A stretch of DNA of 64,000 nt from Pilaira anomala (GCA_025716855.1 JAIXMQ010000073.1:1-64000); one strand, 5' to 3'; shown: positions 49,791 through 62,227, counted from the stretch's first letter. Notes: generated by a model not told the origin, from the sequence alone. A program made the numbers and translations.

Positions 49791-51295
49791 ATGATTGGGC
49801 CAATTGTGATCGCTGTTGACTTGACTTTTCTAAAAGGTAATGTAAAATGGTTGAAGTATAACATCATGTTTTGATAAATAGAGTATAGAATGGATTGGTG
49901 ATTTAATCATGGGCGATTTTTACACCTACCTAAGTTTTATTGGTGTTGTTAGTATATGGAGTATTTTTGGATTTACTGTAATGTTGATGGTAAAAATAAT
50001 AATTATTTATATGTATGTATGTATATATTAAAGTGAGTGTGTATATATAATTTTAGAGATCAGTTGCAGCAGTAACAGCTTATACAATTGGATTATTCTG
50101 TTTTGTTAACATTCATTTTATAATTGGATTTGTACATATACTCATGTTATTTACTACTTATCGACCTATTTTAATGGATTCATGTCTTCAACGACAACCT
50201 ACACGCTATTTTTGGTGGTCTCTTGGGTTTGAAAATAGTAAGGAAATGAAAGAAATTTATCAAACCTGTTCATCTCAATGGACGCGTTTTGCAACTGAAA
50301 GATTTGTATCATGGATTGTTTATAGTATTATCTCTGTAAGAACCTTTATAATGTTATACATATAATATAGATTAATTTGTCTCTCCTCATAGTATATTTC
50401 TTTATATTTTGTGGTGAAGTATCAAAGTTGTATGAAAGAAGAATATTCTAAAGCTCAAAGTATTGCTTCAGGAGATAGGGATTGGTCAGATGATGATACC
50501 TACATTCACGGCGAAAATGATTCCAAGGAAAAGATGAGTTACTATCATGAAGAATTTCCTAATAAAGCGAATGAGAGGGAATTATCAGCCGAGATGTATC
50601 AACAGCGACAAAAAATATATGATGCGATTGCTAAAAGAAAGAGAGCCAACAGTAATTTAAAGCGTCATTCATTAGCTAGTAACTCGAATCGAGACTCTAT
50701 TTTAGGTATTCATCCATTGGATTTATCTCAAGATCCAGAAGTTTATCGGCCACCTCCTATGCCACCTGTTGATACTGAAGCAACTGAATCATGGAATAGG
50801 TATAATGACGGATTATTAAAAGAAGAACAAGAAGCTATTGAACGTCAAAAGAAAGTAGATGCACTTTCAACAGAACGGTTAGAGTATGAGATGTACAGGG
50901 CTCATAAACCTCAAAATGAGCCATCAGGAAACACGATCGAAGAAGTTGAAAAGGGAGCTTCTAAAAGAAGAAGACCTTCTAAAATGGTATGGTCCGCTTA
51001 TGATTCGGATAGAAGTGCAACTGATTCAGATAGCAAATATCAATCACAAAAAATAAAAGAAGTAGTAAAAGAAGAAGAAGAAGAAGAAGAAGAGGAAGAT
51101 GGAAAAGAGGTAGAAGAGTATCAACCTATACAACCTGTATCTGATGAAGAACAAAAAGAATATATTCCAGATAGAGCAGAGGATACATATGAACATTATC
51201 AACAACAACAACAACAAGAAGAAGAAGATATTGATGCTAGTCCTTCAACATCATTTTTAATGAGACCAGCTAAAGAAGAAACTATGTATAAATAG
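49791..51295 (+). CDS. Membrane protein with long acidic cytosolic tail, unknown
   Basis: Four exons, 49791-49836, 49889-49989, 50057-50335 and 50393-51295, give about 442 aa. Four hydrophobic spans lie in the first 150 residues (YLSFIGVVSIWSIFGFTVML; TAYTIGLFCFVNIHFIIGFV; then after a loop SWIVYSIISYISLYFVV). The first-to-second-half loop contains YRPILMDSCLQRQPTRYFWW. The 290-residue tail is charged: coiled-coil-like, a run of Glu (residues encoded near 51069-51093), a Gln repeat and basic clusters (KRKRANSNLKR). I do not recognise the family. The first exon rests on one GT/AG choice; translation could instead start at the ATG in exon 2 (49910). Confidence 0.6.
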
Positions 51296-51323
51296 TTTAA
51301 TATAAAGAAATAAATTCTTCTTC

Positions 51324-52314
51324 TTAAAAGTTATTCTTCATTTCTCTTAATGTATGTAATACTTCAACTGGATCAGTCTTTCCAGCCATAAGTTGTAAAG
51401 AGTGCTCGTTTACTCTTAAAAATGGGTTAAACATTTTTTCTTGGCCAATAGTTGAAGGTACAGTGATTAACTTATCTTGACACCAATTCCATTTTGCAAT
51501 TAAGTTTTCATTATGTGGTTCAACAGATAAAGCAAACTAACGATATTTTAGTTACAAGCTAAAAAAAAGAAAAACAACTGAACTCACCTTTAAATTGTTT
51601 TTCGTGTATTCATGTCCACAATAAACCCAGGTCTCATCCGGCAATTTTGTCAAAATATGAAACAAAATTCTATACATGTCTCTTGCATCACCTTCAAAAA
51701 ATTTGCCTACACCACCTACAAATAAAGTACTATATTATAAATTAATATAAGAAGAAGAATATTGAGTAAAAGAATGAAAAAAATATACGTTACTCTCCGG
51801 TAAATACGGCTTTTTCGCCAGTAGAAGGATCGACAACATAATAACAAACATGACCTTTTGTATGACAGGGAGTATGTAATGGAGTAATATCAAGAGAACC
51901 CAATTTGAATTCTTCATGATCTTTACAGACATAATTAATTTCAGGAATACGAGCATCAGCACCATAGACAGCTAAACCAGGTTTTTTGGCTATAATTATT
52001 ATGTGTTACTCGAATCCTATAAATAACAAACAATATATGATCGACTTAAAATTTACCTACAAGTTCAATATTACCACCTGCATGATCCCAATGATGATGT
52101 GTGGTAAATACACTATTAGTGTATTAGTGTGACATTTCTTTACTATTTTATACTCTTATTTATTTTACCTTGATAATTTAGCTCCAGTTTGACTAATAAC
52201 ATTTAAAATCTTTATAGGTTCAACTGGGTCAATCACTGCTGCTTCTTTCGTTTTATCATCAATAAGAATATATGAATAATTATCTTCTAAAACGCTAATA
52301 GGAATAATCTTCAT
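51324..52314 (-). CDS. GLO2: Glyoxalase II (hydroxyacylglutathione hydrolase)
   Basis: Five exons, 52314-52169, 52112-52057, 51989-51794, 51729-51588 and 51536-51324, give 250 aa. It hydrolyses S-lactoylglutathione to lactate and glutathione in methylglyoxal detoxification. The metallo-beta-lactamase fold shows [11 protein letters not shown] (zinc motif HxHxDH), [32 protein letters not shown] and [12 protein letters not shown], all zinc- or substrate-binding in the family. The C-terminal helical part ([12 protein letters not shown]) contacts glutathione. No targeting peptide is seen, so it is cytosolic. The stop is 28 nt from the stop of the convergent membrane-protein gene. Confidence 0.93.
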
Positions 52315-52842
52315 GGGGGGGTTTTTTTTTTAGTAGTAGGTAAAACGGTAAAAAAAGAAAAGAAGGGGAAAAAAAAAAAAAAAAAAAAATGATTCTTAAC
52401 AGAAGCTTCTTTCAAAAACAACAAAAAGTCCGAGGTCTTTGAATTCTAAATTGGGTTTTAACTTTTTTCTCGTTACTTTTTTTGGGAATGGTCGTCTCTC
52501 GCATACTTGTATAATCGTGATTGAACTGAAGTTAATAAGGCAAGAAAAAGAAAGATGGCAGAAATTGACAGGACTTATCCTAATTACCATGTTTAAATGA
52601 TATACTGAAATAAATAATAATAATAAAAAAAAAATACGCGAATTAATTAGACGCGAGCTTCTCATTCAATCAAAATAAATACTTTCTATACGTTACAAAC
52701 AATTCCCTTCTTCCATTATTATGCAATTTCTCACTCATTCCATCTATTTTAAAAGCATGAACCTCTCTATCATATAAAATATTAAAAACTTTATTCTCGC
52801 TCTAATTCTCAGCAGTAAATATTAATAAAAAAGAGAAAAAGT
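52315..52842. other. Spacer between glyoxalase II and NDUFB8 genes
   Basis: 528 bp, A/T-rich with an A(19)-class run at 52371-52389; no gene seen. It must contain the glyoxalase II promoter. Confidence 0.45.
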
Positions 52843-53542
52843 TTATTCTTCATCCTCATGAGTTCCAACACGAGCCTATTTAAATGATATATATATATAT
52901 ATATATCAATAAAACATATACACAATTCTATTCTCAAAAAATAAACTTACAGCACGACGACGAATATCTCCTTCACGTTCTCCGAATTCTTCAGATAAAC
53001 CGTTATAAGGGTAAGTACGTTGAACCTATTGAGATGAAATTAATATTTGTACTTATTGGTTTTTCTACTCGCTACTTACAACAGGTCTTTCGGGATAGAA
53101 CTTATAGACAATACCGGCAAAACTAGCGAAAACAGCAGCAAAAAGTGCTAATTGACTAGCTGCCTTGACGGGACTGTAATGATGAAGATCTGGTGCCCAG
53201 ACACCATAAAGTTCATCTTCTTCATGAACCTATACAAAAAAAACAAAAAACGCTGTCAATTCGAGTTCATTAAAAAACATATGTGTGCAAACAACATGGT
53301 TTCATGCTTACAGTCTCACCAAAGTTACGCTTATCTTGAGGATCATCCCAACCATAAGGTCCTCTGGTTTGGGTACTGAAACGAGGTAAGTTGGGATAAT
53401 TACCGATTTGGGGATCTTCAACAATTTCACCAGTGTTCAAGGTGGATTGAGGACGAACAGAGCTCAATGTAATAGGTTGACGAGTGACATTCATCATGTG
53501 ACGCATGTTCAATGCGCGTTGTGTTGCTGCACGGAAAGCCAT
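52843..53542 (-). CDS. Mitochondrial complex I subunit NDUFB8 (ASHI)
   Basis: Four exons, 53542-53312, 53229-53080, 53025-52951 and 52875-52843, give 162 aa. The basic N-terminus (MAFRAATQRALNMRHMMNV) is a mitochondrial presequence. The conserved ASHI segment follows: GEIVEDPQIGNYPNLP, then YGWDDPQDKRNFGETVHEED, then WAPD. One transmembrane helix (QLALFAAVFASFAGIVYKF) and the tail YNGLSEEFGE follow. It is an accessory subunit of the membrane arm of NADH:ubiquinone oxidoreductase. Confidence 0.87.
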
Positions 53543-54868
53543 TTTTTTTAAAAAAAAAAGAAGTTATAATTAAGCTGGTAAGAGTGGGGTGTTTTTTTTT
53601 GGTAATAAGGCTTAAATTTTGACTTTGTGAGGACCATCCCTTGAAATCCTTATATCGCCACAAATAAAAAAAAAAAAAAAGATGATGTCAGCTTTAATCA
53701 GATTTTTTTTTAAAAAAAAAAAGCATTCTACTTAAAGAAGTTCGGACCGAACAATCGAAACCGCTTCAACTTTGAGCTAATACTTTTTGTTGGTGGCAAA
53801 TGGGTGATTCAGTATTAACAACAGTATAATGTATTACATACATACCAATACATCCTTCTTTTGCCCACTGGGCACTAGGGAAAACAGTCTCAATGAGCAA
53901 AATCGATGTGTTTGTCCTAAGAAGGCAGTGAAACCATTCCACCAGAAGGACAAGAAGTTTACTTACGGTTACTCAGGGTGTAAATTTACATAAATAATTT
54001 GCCTTCACCTGAGAATAAGGAAAAGTAACTATTCGCTCGAGTCAAGTTGAATATCTAATAGGATAGTCAAACGCAACGTTTTAATCACTTTATACTATCT
54101 CTCGATTTTTAATATACTGTCGCCTGAAATTCAGAGAAAAGGACAAAGAGTGACTTATTGAAGCAAAGGAATAATCCATGATGATCATATCCGTCTTAAA
54201 GATTTTAAGAAGCATATGGAATAAACGAAAAGAATTCACTTGGATTTTATTTTTTTATGCATGTGTCAAAAAATAAATCGAATTATTGTAAAGTGGCTAG
54301 TTCATGTCCTTAATAAAAAAAATGGGTGGCATTGCAGAGTCACACCCAAAAAAAAAATAATATAATGGGCATTTTATCTCCCCAAGTATGTATGTAAAGA
54401 ATTGTGGTGTTACAGCCAATATTCATTAAAACTCTCGTAACACAAATCCATTTCCTAACACATCATCATAACACAGTTGACTACTTCAAAGTCTGGTGCT
54501 CACGGATTACTATTACTTTCATTATTCTAAAACCTTCGATACAAATTAACCTCAGCTGTATCAGTGGTGGTGGGAATAAAATTTGACAGTAGTCAAGTAT
54601 AATAGAGAGGTATCATTTTGTCAACTATCAAAAATAAAGATAGATATGCGCGTTATAAAAACTTTATTTTTTTACTCTTAAATTTTTTTTTTCTTCTAAA
54701 TCTTTGTATTATCCCTGTCAGTCAACTATAATAATATACTTATAACCCATTTCACATTTTACATAAAGCAAATTCATTTTATTTTATAGAAAAAAAAAAA
54801 AAAATCCAACCCAAATGATTAATCTAGTTGTGTATATTTACATTCCAAATTTTTTTTTTAAAAAAAAT
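53543..54868. other. Spacer with one partial repeat copy
   Basis: 1.3 kb between NDUFB8 (minus) and the 3' end of the 2-Cys peroxiredoxin (minus). At about 54470-54550 the blocks GACTACTTC, GTCTGGTGCTCACGGA and TTCATTATTCTAAAACC match the dispersed repeat of 15 kb and 43 kb only partly. No tRNA or coding exon was found. Confidence 0.45.
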
Positions 54869-55656
54869 TTAGTTGACAGTGGAGAAGTATTCCTTGGATT
54901 GCTTGACATCAGGCTTGATGGTCTTGGAACCAGCAGTCCAGTTAGCGGGACAAACTTCACCATGTTCATCAGTGAACTTGAAAGCTTCAACGAGACGGAG
55001 AACTTCGTCAACGGAACGACCAACGGGAAGATCGTTGATAGTGATTTGACGAACAGTACCCTTAGGGTCAATGATGAAGAGACCACGGAGAGCAATACCT
55101 TCGTTTTCAAGAAGAACACCGTAATCCTTGGCAATGGACTTGGTCTTATCGGCAAGAAGAGGGATCTTCATTTCACCAAGACCACCTTGCTTACGAGGAG
55201 TGTTAATCCAAGCAAGATGAGAGAATTCTACGTGAATTTTACATGTTAGTTATTTCTCTCTCTCTCTCTCTCTTTTCTCTAACGCGTTCAAGTAGCAGGG
55301 GGGCAAACTTAAATCTTGTAAAAAAAGAAAAAAAAAAATCACTTACCAGAATCAGTAGAAGCACCAATAACAGCGGTATCTAAAGCTTCGAATTCAGCAA
55401 TACGTTCAGAGAAAGCAAGGATCTCAGTGGGGCAAACGAAAGTGAAATCCATAGGGTACCAGAAGAAGACAACATACTTTCCCTTGTAGTCAGAGAGAGA
55501 GATATCCTTGAATTCACCATCAACGACGGCGGGAGCAGTGAAGGCAGGGGCTTGCTTTTGAACTTGAGCGACTATATATATGTAAAGTGTTTAGAAATGA
55601 AACTTTTACACGTCAACTGATTTTTTTTTTTTTTTTTTTTTTTACAACATACCCAT
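54869..55656 (-). CDS. TSA1: Typical 2-Cys peroxiredoxin (TSA1/PRDX type)
   Basis: Three exons, 55656-55653 (ATGG), 55571-55347 and 55227-54869, give 195 aa starting [20 protein letters not shown]. The peroxidatic cysteine lies in [10 protein letters not shown] and the resolving cysteine in GEVCPANW. The catalytic Arg is in [26 protein letters not shown] is present, and the C-terminal extension ends KEYFSTVN with a YF motif, both linked to sensitivity to over-oxidation. It is a major cytosolic peroxidase and chaperone. Codon choice is strongly biased to C/G-ending codons compared with neighbours, which suggests high expression. The first exon carries only 4 coding bases. Confidence 0.94.
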
Positions 55657-55998
55657 TATACTAATTATTTAATTTTTAGATAAAAAAAAAAAAAAAAAAA
55701 AAGAAAGGAGATTATAAAATGTTTGGCGTATTTATAATAAAATTTTAGTTTTGAAACTGATAATATGATTCGTTGAACTGATTCTTACAAACCAAGATAT
55801 GAGTGAACGCGGGTTTTAAATGTATTACTAAACTTCAGTTTTAGCCAATAGTGAAACGTGCGTTATTTTTTATTCTCTTTCTTGATAAAGCCCTTGAAAA
55901 AAAAAAAAAAAAAAATCCATCTATATTATTTGATAGCTTATCGTCTCATCTTTTACTAAATGAATTCACAAAAATAAAAGGATTTGACATTTTTTGTG

Positions 55999-56032
<34 letters not shown>

Positions 56033-56323
56033 GTGGTACAAAACCTTGTTATAAAGAACATATGTCAATATAGCCTCCTTGGCGGGTTGTGTAGTGTATA
56101 ATTAAAAAGTGTCTCCATCATGCATCTGTTTACGTATTTGAGCCATTTTATTACAGTTATCTTTATCATGATTACGCGTTATAAACTTATTGTTAATGTA
56201 GAACGCCCTTATTTTTTTTTTTTTAAAAAAAAAGAAAGTGCTTTATTCAATCAAATGGTGTATTTGGTAAAACCGTTGATATGACTCTCTTTTTTTTTAT
56301 GCATGAGCAAATATCGGAGTCCG
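55657..56323. other. Spacer between TONSL-like and TSA1 genes
   Basis: 667 bp, no gene seen; A runs at 55681-55702 and 56001-56030. It contains the TSA1 promoter. Confidence 0.45.
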
Positions 56324-59300
56324 TTAGTTTTTCCAGCAAGTTCCATTTCCAAAATTCACTTCGCTTACCTTGGGACTCAATCTAACATAGGTCGACGGAT
56401 TCAAACTTTCCATTTCTTGGTCATTGAGTACAAGATTATTTTCAGTCAAATCTATTTCTTTCAAGTAATGAGTCCACTGTAAAATTTCTAGTTTACTATC
56501 ATTTGTAACACCACAATCAGAAATATCCAACACGTTTATTTTAGATTGTAAGATGGCTCCATTCAAGTAATAAACACCTAACTTTTTGCATTAATTTTTT
56601 TTTTTTTTTTTTTTTTTGGGCTTAATGTAATTACCACTATCTCCGATTCTGGGGTTGCAATGAAGTATCAATTTGCCTAGTCTGGTTGTAGTTTCTTTCA
56701 AGCTTTGAGCAATTATATCTATATCTAAATAATTATAAAGTATTATATATTTATATACATACCAAAATAGAATAAATGTGTTACTTACGTTCCGCTTTCA
56801 AATCGCAACACGATAAATCTAATTGATTTAAAATCGGCTTTAATGTAACCAACTGTTGAAATCCACACAAGCGTAAAGTCTTTTTAGATGAGAAACTAAA
56901 ATTTAGATCAGATAAACTATAAAAATCAAAAAAAGATTTAGTCTAGGGGTTTTAGATGTACAAAAAAAAGATTACTTTGGAAGATCAGATAACAAACTGA
57001 AATTTTCCCATTTCGTGTCACTAGAAATATTGGATAAACATAATTTAGAAATTCGGTTTAGATTTATCCATAGTTTTGTCCAATTAAAAAGCATGTCTTC
57101 ATGAAAATGGTTATTGGAAAGATCCAGGATTAGACTTAAATTTGTATTTGAACTCATTCCATAGGACATGTATGCTTCTTTTGTCTTTTCGTCAATGATG
57201 GTAAAATCACCCAAGTGTGTAAAAGATAATTTGATTTCCCGTATTGAAGGTAAATTTTCTAATAAGCTAGGGAGTTGCTGTAGGACCGTAGCGCCTAACG
57301 TGTTGAACGATAAATCCAATATACGGAGGCGAGGAAACAATAAAATACTAGACAGGCATTTCGCTGTAAGTAAATTATTCCTCAAATTCAATTCGGTTAA
57401 GCCCTTATGAGCATCTTTTAATAAGAATGATAAATCGTGATCGTCTAGAAAGAGAAAATTAGTAACAAAGACACACAATACCTAAAAAAAAAAAAACATA
57501 CTCAAGTAGTTTGACGATAAATCTAACGTTTGAAGTAAAGTTGAATGCTGTAATACTGGCTGCATAATATTCTTTTGATCAGAAGCAAGATCTATGATAA
57601 TAAAAAATCAATTATCTTCATCCTTTGCTTATAGAAAAAAAAAAAAAAAAAAAACCAAATGTTTTACTTAAATATTCCAGTGCGAGTTTGTTTGGATTTT
57701 GTTTAGACAACCTTATTTTAATTGCATTTAGCTGGCCAATCTCAAGTCTTGAAGCAGCATTTTGATACAACTGAAACGAAGTTTTTTGAACAATTTCTGC
57801 TCAAAAAGAAATAATTAGTACGGTACTATATTTATGAGGTTTTAATATCTTACTTTCTGTAAAAGCTTCCACTGATGTTTTATTTTGTTTCAAGATGGTT
57901 TCTACATTCTCAGTAGGATTGATTTTTTGCCCTTGAACAACTAGATGGGTAATCACAGGCTACACTTCTGTTTAGTATATTTGTTGACTCTTTATTTCAA
58001 ATAACCTAAATTATTACCTCTACACCATATTCAATCCAACATTTTTTAGAGATATCATTCATTACATCACTTGCATCTCTAGGCATACGATGATATCGGA
58101 TCGATAATTCGATAGGTTTAAAGGTATGTACGATAACATTGATAATCTGTTTTATTTCTTTTTAATTTCTAGTAAAAAAAAAAAAAAAAAAAAAAGAAGA
58201 AGGCAAAGACTTACTTTAGGTGCAAACATTTTAGGCAGCGGTGTGATACGGTTTGTGAAATTAGAATCGATATCCATACGTGACTCCTTTGAAAGACTTT
58301 CTCTCTAAAAGAAACGATGAGTACCTTCTTTCTCGATTGTTTTTTTTTGTAAGTACGCTTATTTACCAAGGTTTTTTCTTCCAACATAGTCTCCTCTAAT
58401 AGTTTTTTGCAAGCGTCTCGTTGTATTTTTCTATCATAAAATGTGAATATTTCTATACGAAGTTTGAGTGTTTCAATGGTCATTGTTAATTGGTCTAATC
58501 TTTTATTTGACAAGCTTGTCTCAATGAATACAAGAAGTTGATCAGTAGCCTTTATATATACATCTTTTTTCTGTAGAATGAATTATAGTTAATATTTGTC
58601 GTATAGCGTCATTTTATTATTATCCATATCCTTACCGATTCTCTTAAATTCCATAAAGCAATTGATTTGTATTTTAAAAACTGAGCATGAACGATACTTG
58701 AATAGTTACTTGCAGCTAATAATAACGATAGACTCTCATCAATTTTTTTTATGGTCAGACGGTACAATTTGTAATCATATAAAATTTGGATATATTCTAC
58801 AAGAATTGTCGCAATTGGCTCATTGCCATATCCTGTATTTGTCAGTTGATTAAGCTCATCATTTGCTGACTTTAACGTCTCCATCATTTTGTATGTATCT
58901 TTCTAAGATAGAAAATGATGAGTTATATACATCACATTATGATCATATTTCTACTTTACGCATTGTTTAATATAGATCGGGCTAATAGAACCAATCGTTT
59001 TTTCATAATATTGAAAACACTCATCGTATTCCTCCAAATAGAGTAGGAATTTTACTAAAGTATAGAATACAATTAGTTCCACAGTTCGATTAAAAAACAA
59101 AAAAAAGGGCAAATAGGCACATTGTACTTGCTCTTTTCTTGGAAACAGTAAAACTGATCCTGTTTAAAGCCATGCTTTTTTGTAACATTAAACTCTTCAT
59201 TCTGACAGAATTTTACATTATCATGTTGACCAGCACGTTTATATAAATTGCCCAGTTCCCACCAACCACTTCTTTCGGCCGAGAAATCTTCCAGCTTATG

Positions 59301-60128
59301 GGCTAAAGTGATGGCAGCCTGTAAATTTTTTTCTGCCTGAGTGTATAAGGAAGGGATCTTGGATCCCATCACACCCAAATTAAAGTGAGATGATTGCTCT
59401 AGTCTCTTCAAATCGTCTTGTTCAGGATCTTCAATATCACTTAAAACCATTGAATCAATCACGTCTTTTTCCAATTTATAAAATTTATGTGCATTTTCAT
59501 AGTCGCTATAACGTGATTCAGTTTTGTTCAAACTTTTTGTAAAGTAAATATCCCCAAGTATTTTATATGCATTTTGTAAATTTGATTTCATTCGAGATTC
59601 ATCGTTTCGTTGCTTAAATAAGTTGATTGTGATTAATCCATGTTGTATAGCTGAGGCATATATATGTAATCTATTCAACTTTTGTAAGTATATGTGTGAG
59701 TTTATATGTAGTAAGTGCTAAAAAGGGCTTACTTTAAATAGCATTGACACATGTTATTATGTGCTCTAAAAGAAAAAAAAAAAAAATTTGTATGAAAATG
59801 ACAAGTAGATATGTCCCCCCCCCCCTTTTTTTTTTCTTTTTTACCTTGATAAGAGATCAGCATGCTCCTCAGGCTCTAATAATTTGACTGCACGTATAGA
59901 ATACTTGATTACATATAGTAAGTAGTGCAGAATTTCCTCGTCTTCGGGATCGTCTACCTCATCGCTTACATCAAGTACCCATTCAGTAATGTTAACAATT
60001 GTTTCAGCTGCTTTTGTAGAACGCTTCTCTGATAACAATGTATGGTATTGCGTTATATGTTGTTTTACAACTTTGGCAATATTTGGTTTTTTAGCGTACT
60101 CAATGCCGTAGGTTACTTTTTTTCCCAT
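56324..60128 (-). CDS. Tonsoku/TONSL-like TPR-Ubl-LRR protein
   Basis: A chain of about 14 exons from MGKKVTYGIEYAKKPN (start 60128) to GNGTCWKN-stop (56324). The first are 60128-59845, 59765-59733, 59670-59132, 59054-58960, 58902-58636, 58570-58367, 58304-58215, 58146-58018 and 57959-57854. The N-terminal half is a TPR array; the segment RSGWWELGNLYKRAGQHDNV matches the TONSL TPR region. A ubiquitin-like stretch follows (PIELSIRYHRMPRDAS, THLVVQGQKINP). The C-terminal third is leucine-rich repeats (LTELNLRNNLLT, LRILDLSFNTLG, LDLSNNHF, INVLDISDCGV). TONSL handles stalled replication forks with MMS22L. No ankyrin repeats lie between the TPR and Ubl parts, as in plant TONSOKU. One intron (59055-59131) needs a GC donor. 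Confidence 0.72.
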
Positions 60129-60299
60129 GTCAATTTGAAAGTGAAAAAAAAAGGATCGAAACTTGATTTTTTTTTTCCAGGTTTTGAGTGGGAAGTCACA
60201 CAAAGTGCATTGGCGGAAGAAAACCAAAATAAAGGGGAAAGTTATTATTATTATTATTATTTTTTTTTTTAGCTATTTAGAAGTTATAAAAAGTGCAAG
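60129..60299. promoter_or_regulatory. Divergent promoter, TONSL-like / dynactin p24
   Basis: 171 bp separates two divergent start codons. It contains a (TTA)n run (60244-60260) and a T run. A sequence resembling an MCB box (ACGCGT) is not present. Confidence 0.5.
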
Positions 60300-61068
60300 A
60301 TGGATAACTATGGCTTTGAAGCAAGATTAAGACATTTAGAGCATGTTCTGATTGGACAGCAAAACGCGCAGCTTTCTAAAACAGCCAAAGACAATCTTTT
60401 AAAAAGAGTGAATAATATTCACAAGGAATTGGACACAGTTTATAAAAATAACAAACCCATCAAAAGCTTTATAGAGAAATGTAAGAATATACCAATTGAA
60501 GTCAATGTTTGGACTTTTCTTGTGTACTCTGGCTAATTTCAAACTAGATGATGCTCATTCAAAACTACTGAATCCAAATACATCGACTTATTCTTTAGAA
60601 AGAGAAATTTTAGCACCCGACGTTAAACTTGAATTACTATTAACTGCTCAAGAGGATTTGGAAAAGTTTGTTCAAGAAGTGAAGCAAGTAAAAGATCTTG
60701 AATATACTGTTAGTGGAACAGAATTTGATGGTAAATATGAGATGTTCATTTGAGTGCATGTAATTAAAATGTTGGTGAGTTTTAGTTGTGGAGACATTAG
60801 GACCTGAATTATCAAGATTAGAAGTATCACATACTGATCAAATTAAGCAATTAAATGATATCACTGAGCAAGTATCACAATTTATGAAACGCTATAATGG
60901 AACAGTAAAGTATACATAAGCTAAAAAAATTCAAATATGACTAAGCTATTTTTTTTTTATTAGGTAAACACTTTATCCGAAATTTTTATATCGTGGGATC
61001 ATATATTAACAAATATGGAGACTCATGTTACCAGTCTTGAACGTCAAAAACTGAATAATATTATTTAA
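60300..61068 (+). CDS. Dynactin subunit 3 (p22/p24)
   Basis: Four exons, 60300-60480, 60548-60730, 60786-60904 and 60964-61068, give 195 aa. The whole protein is predicted coiled coil. The N-terminal LEARLRHLEHVLIG-type heptads (here FEARLRHLEHVLIG), a middle KYDAHSKLLNP and the C-terminal LSEIFISWDHILTNMETHV match DCTN3. It belongs to the dynactin shoulder, which links p150Glued to the Arp1 filament for dynein-driven transport. The first intron could also be read through for 20 codons, but then the TAA at 60534-60536 ends the frame. Confidence 0.8.
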
Positions 61069-61329
61069 ATATAATTTATAACGAATACTATAAAATATTT
61101 AAGTCATAAAAAAAAGATAATTATGATGACTGAATCTTATAATATATGCGTGGGAAATCTTTAACTGAAAAAAAAATGATGACAAGTGGGGTCTTTATTG
61201 TTTACATGTATATAAAAAAAAAAGTACCCCAAAATAGTAAAAACCCTCTTTTTCTTCTATTTTTTCTCTTTCTTTCTTTTTTTCATCTTTTTTCTTTTCT
61301 TTTCATCTTTTATTAATATATAATATTGA

Positions 61330-62070
61330 ATGGATAGATTGCCTTTTGAAGTGTTGTTACAAGTACTTGGATATTTACCATTGTCATCTTTTCAATCATT
61401 GTATTACGTGTTTCCTCAAGGAATTATTGATGAGGCACTTGTTTATAAACTACGAAATAGAAAAGATCAAGCAATGATTGACTTGATATCAACCAATCTT
61501 CATGAACTATCTACACCAATTTCAAATAAGAGAAATGAGTCATCCTTATCCTTATATTTTAACTCCTTTGACTCCTCACATCGTTATATTTGGACTTTAC
61601 CCGACTTTAATAAGCAATCACATTATTTTAGGGTAAAAGATGCTTATGTTTCTCATGGTAAGCTATTACTTCGACCTCATGAAGAAGATAGGATGAAGGA
61701 AAAGAATTTTCGTCAAAAGTCATTGGGATCTTTATGGGATATTCGAAAGAGTTTTCCACCAACAAGGGCAGGCTCTTTTTCTGGTGCAAGTGAATATTCT
61801 AATATTAAATCTCAAGAATTGATTATTTATAAATCGGGCTGTATTCTGGATTCATGCTTAATTCCATCTTCTTTAACAGGGGTAATTCCTTTAGATAAAA
61901 AGAAGGGCTCAAATAATAGACCGAATTTACCTAGTACATATCAAAGAAAAGCCCCTTCGGCTTGGACTCCTTCTTCGACTTACCCAGATCTTACTTGTGG
62001 TTATTTTCTTGTGGAACGATTAGCTATAAGTATCCCTACTTTTCTGGAACTCTATTCTTCCTCAAATTAA
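61330..62070 (+). CDS. F-box protein
   Basis: Single-exon frame of 246 aa. Residues 1-40 form an F-box (MDRLPFEVLLQVLGYLPLSS, then FQSLYYVFP), which would bind Skp1 in an SCF ubiquitin ligase. The rest is polar with YIWTLPDFNK, RAGSFSGASEYSN and a closing hydrophobic ERLAISIPTFLELY; no WD40, LRR or Kelch repeats are seen, so the substrate module is unknown. The 3' end is 157 nt from the convergent tau-like gene. Confidence 0.68.
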   Translation: MDRLPFEVLLQVLGYLPLSSFQSLYYVFPQGIIDEALVYKLRNRKDQAMIDLISTNLHELSTPISNKRNESSLSLYFNSFDSSHRYIWTLPDFNKQSHYFRVKDAYVSHGKLLLRPHEEDRMKEKNFRQKSLGSLWDIRKSFPPTRAGSFSGASEYSNIKSQELIIYKSGCILDSCLIPSSLTGVIPLDKKKGSNNRPNLPSTYQRKAPSAWTPSSTYPDLTCGYFLVERLAISIPTFLELYSSSN

Positions 62071-62227
62071 ATATGCGTGTAAGTGTTACACCTATTATTG
62101 TACCATTTCTCTTTTTATATACATATAAATCCCCCAACCCCACAAAAAAAAAAAAAAAAGTTATTAAATACATATATTTTTTTTTTTTTATATATACATA
62201 CAATAAATTAGTTATTTTTTTTTTTAA

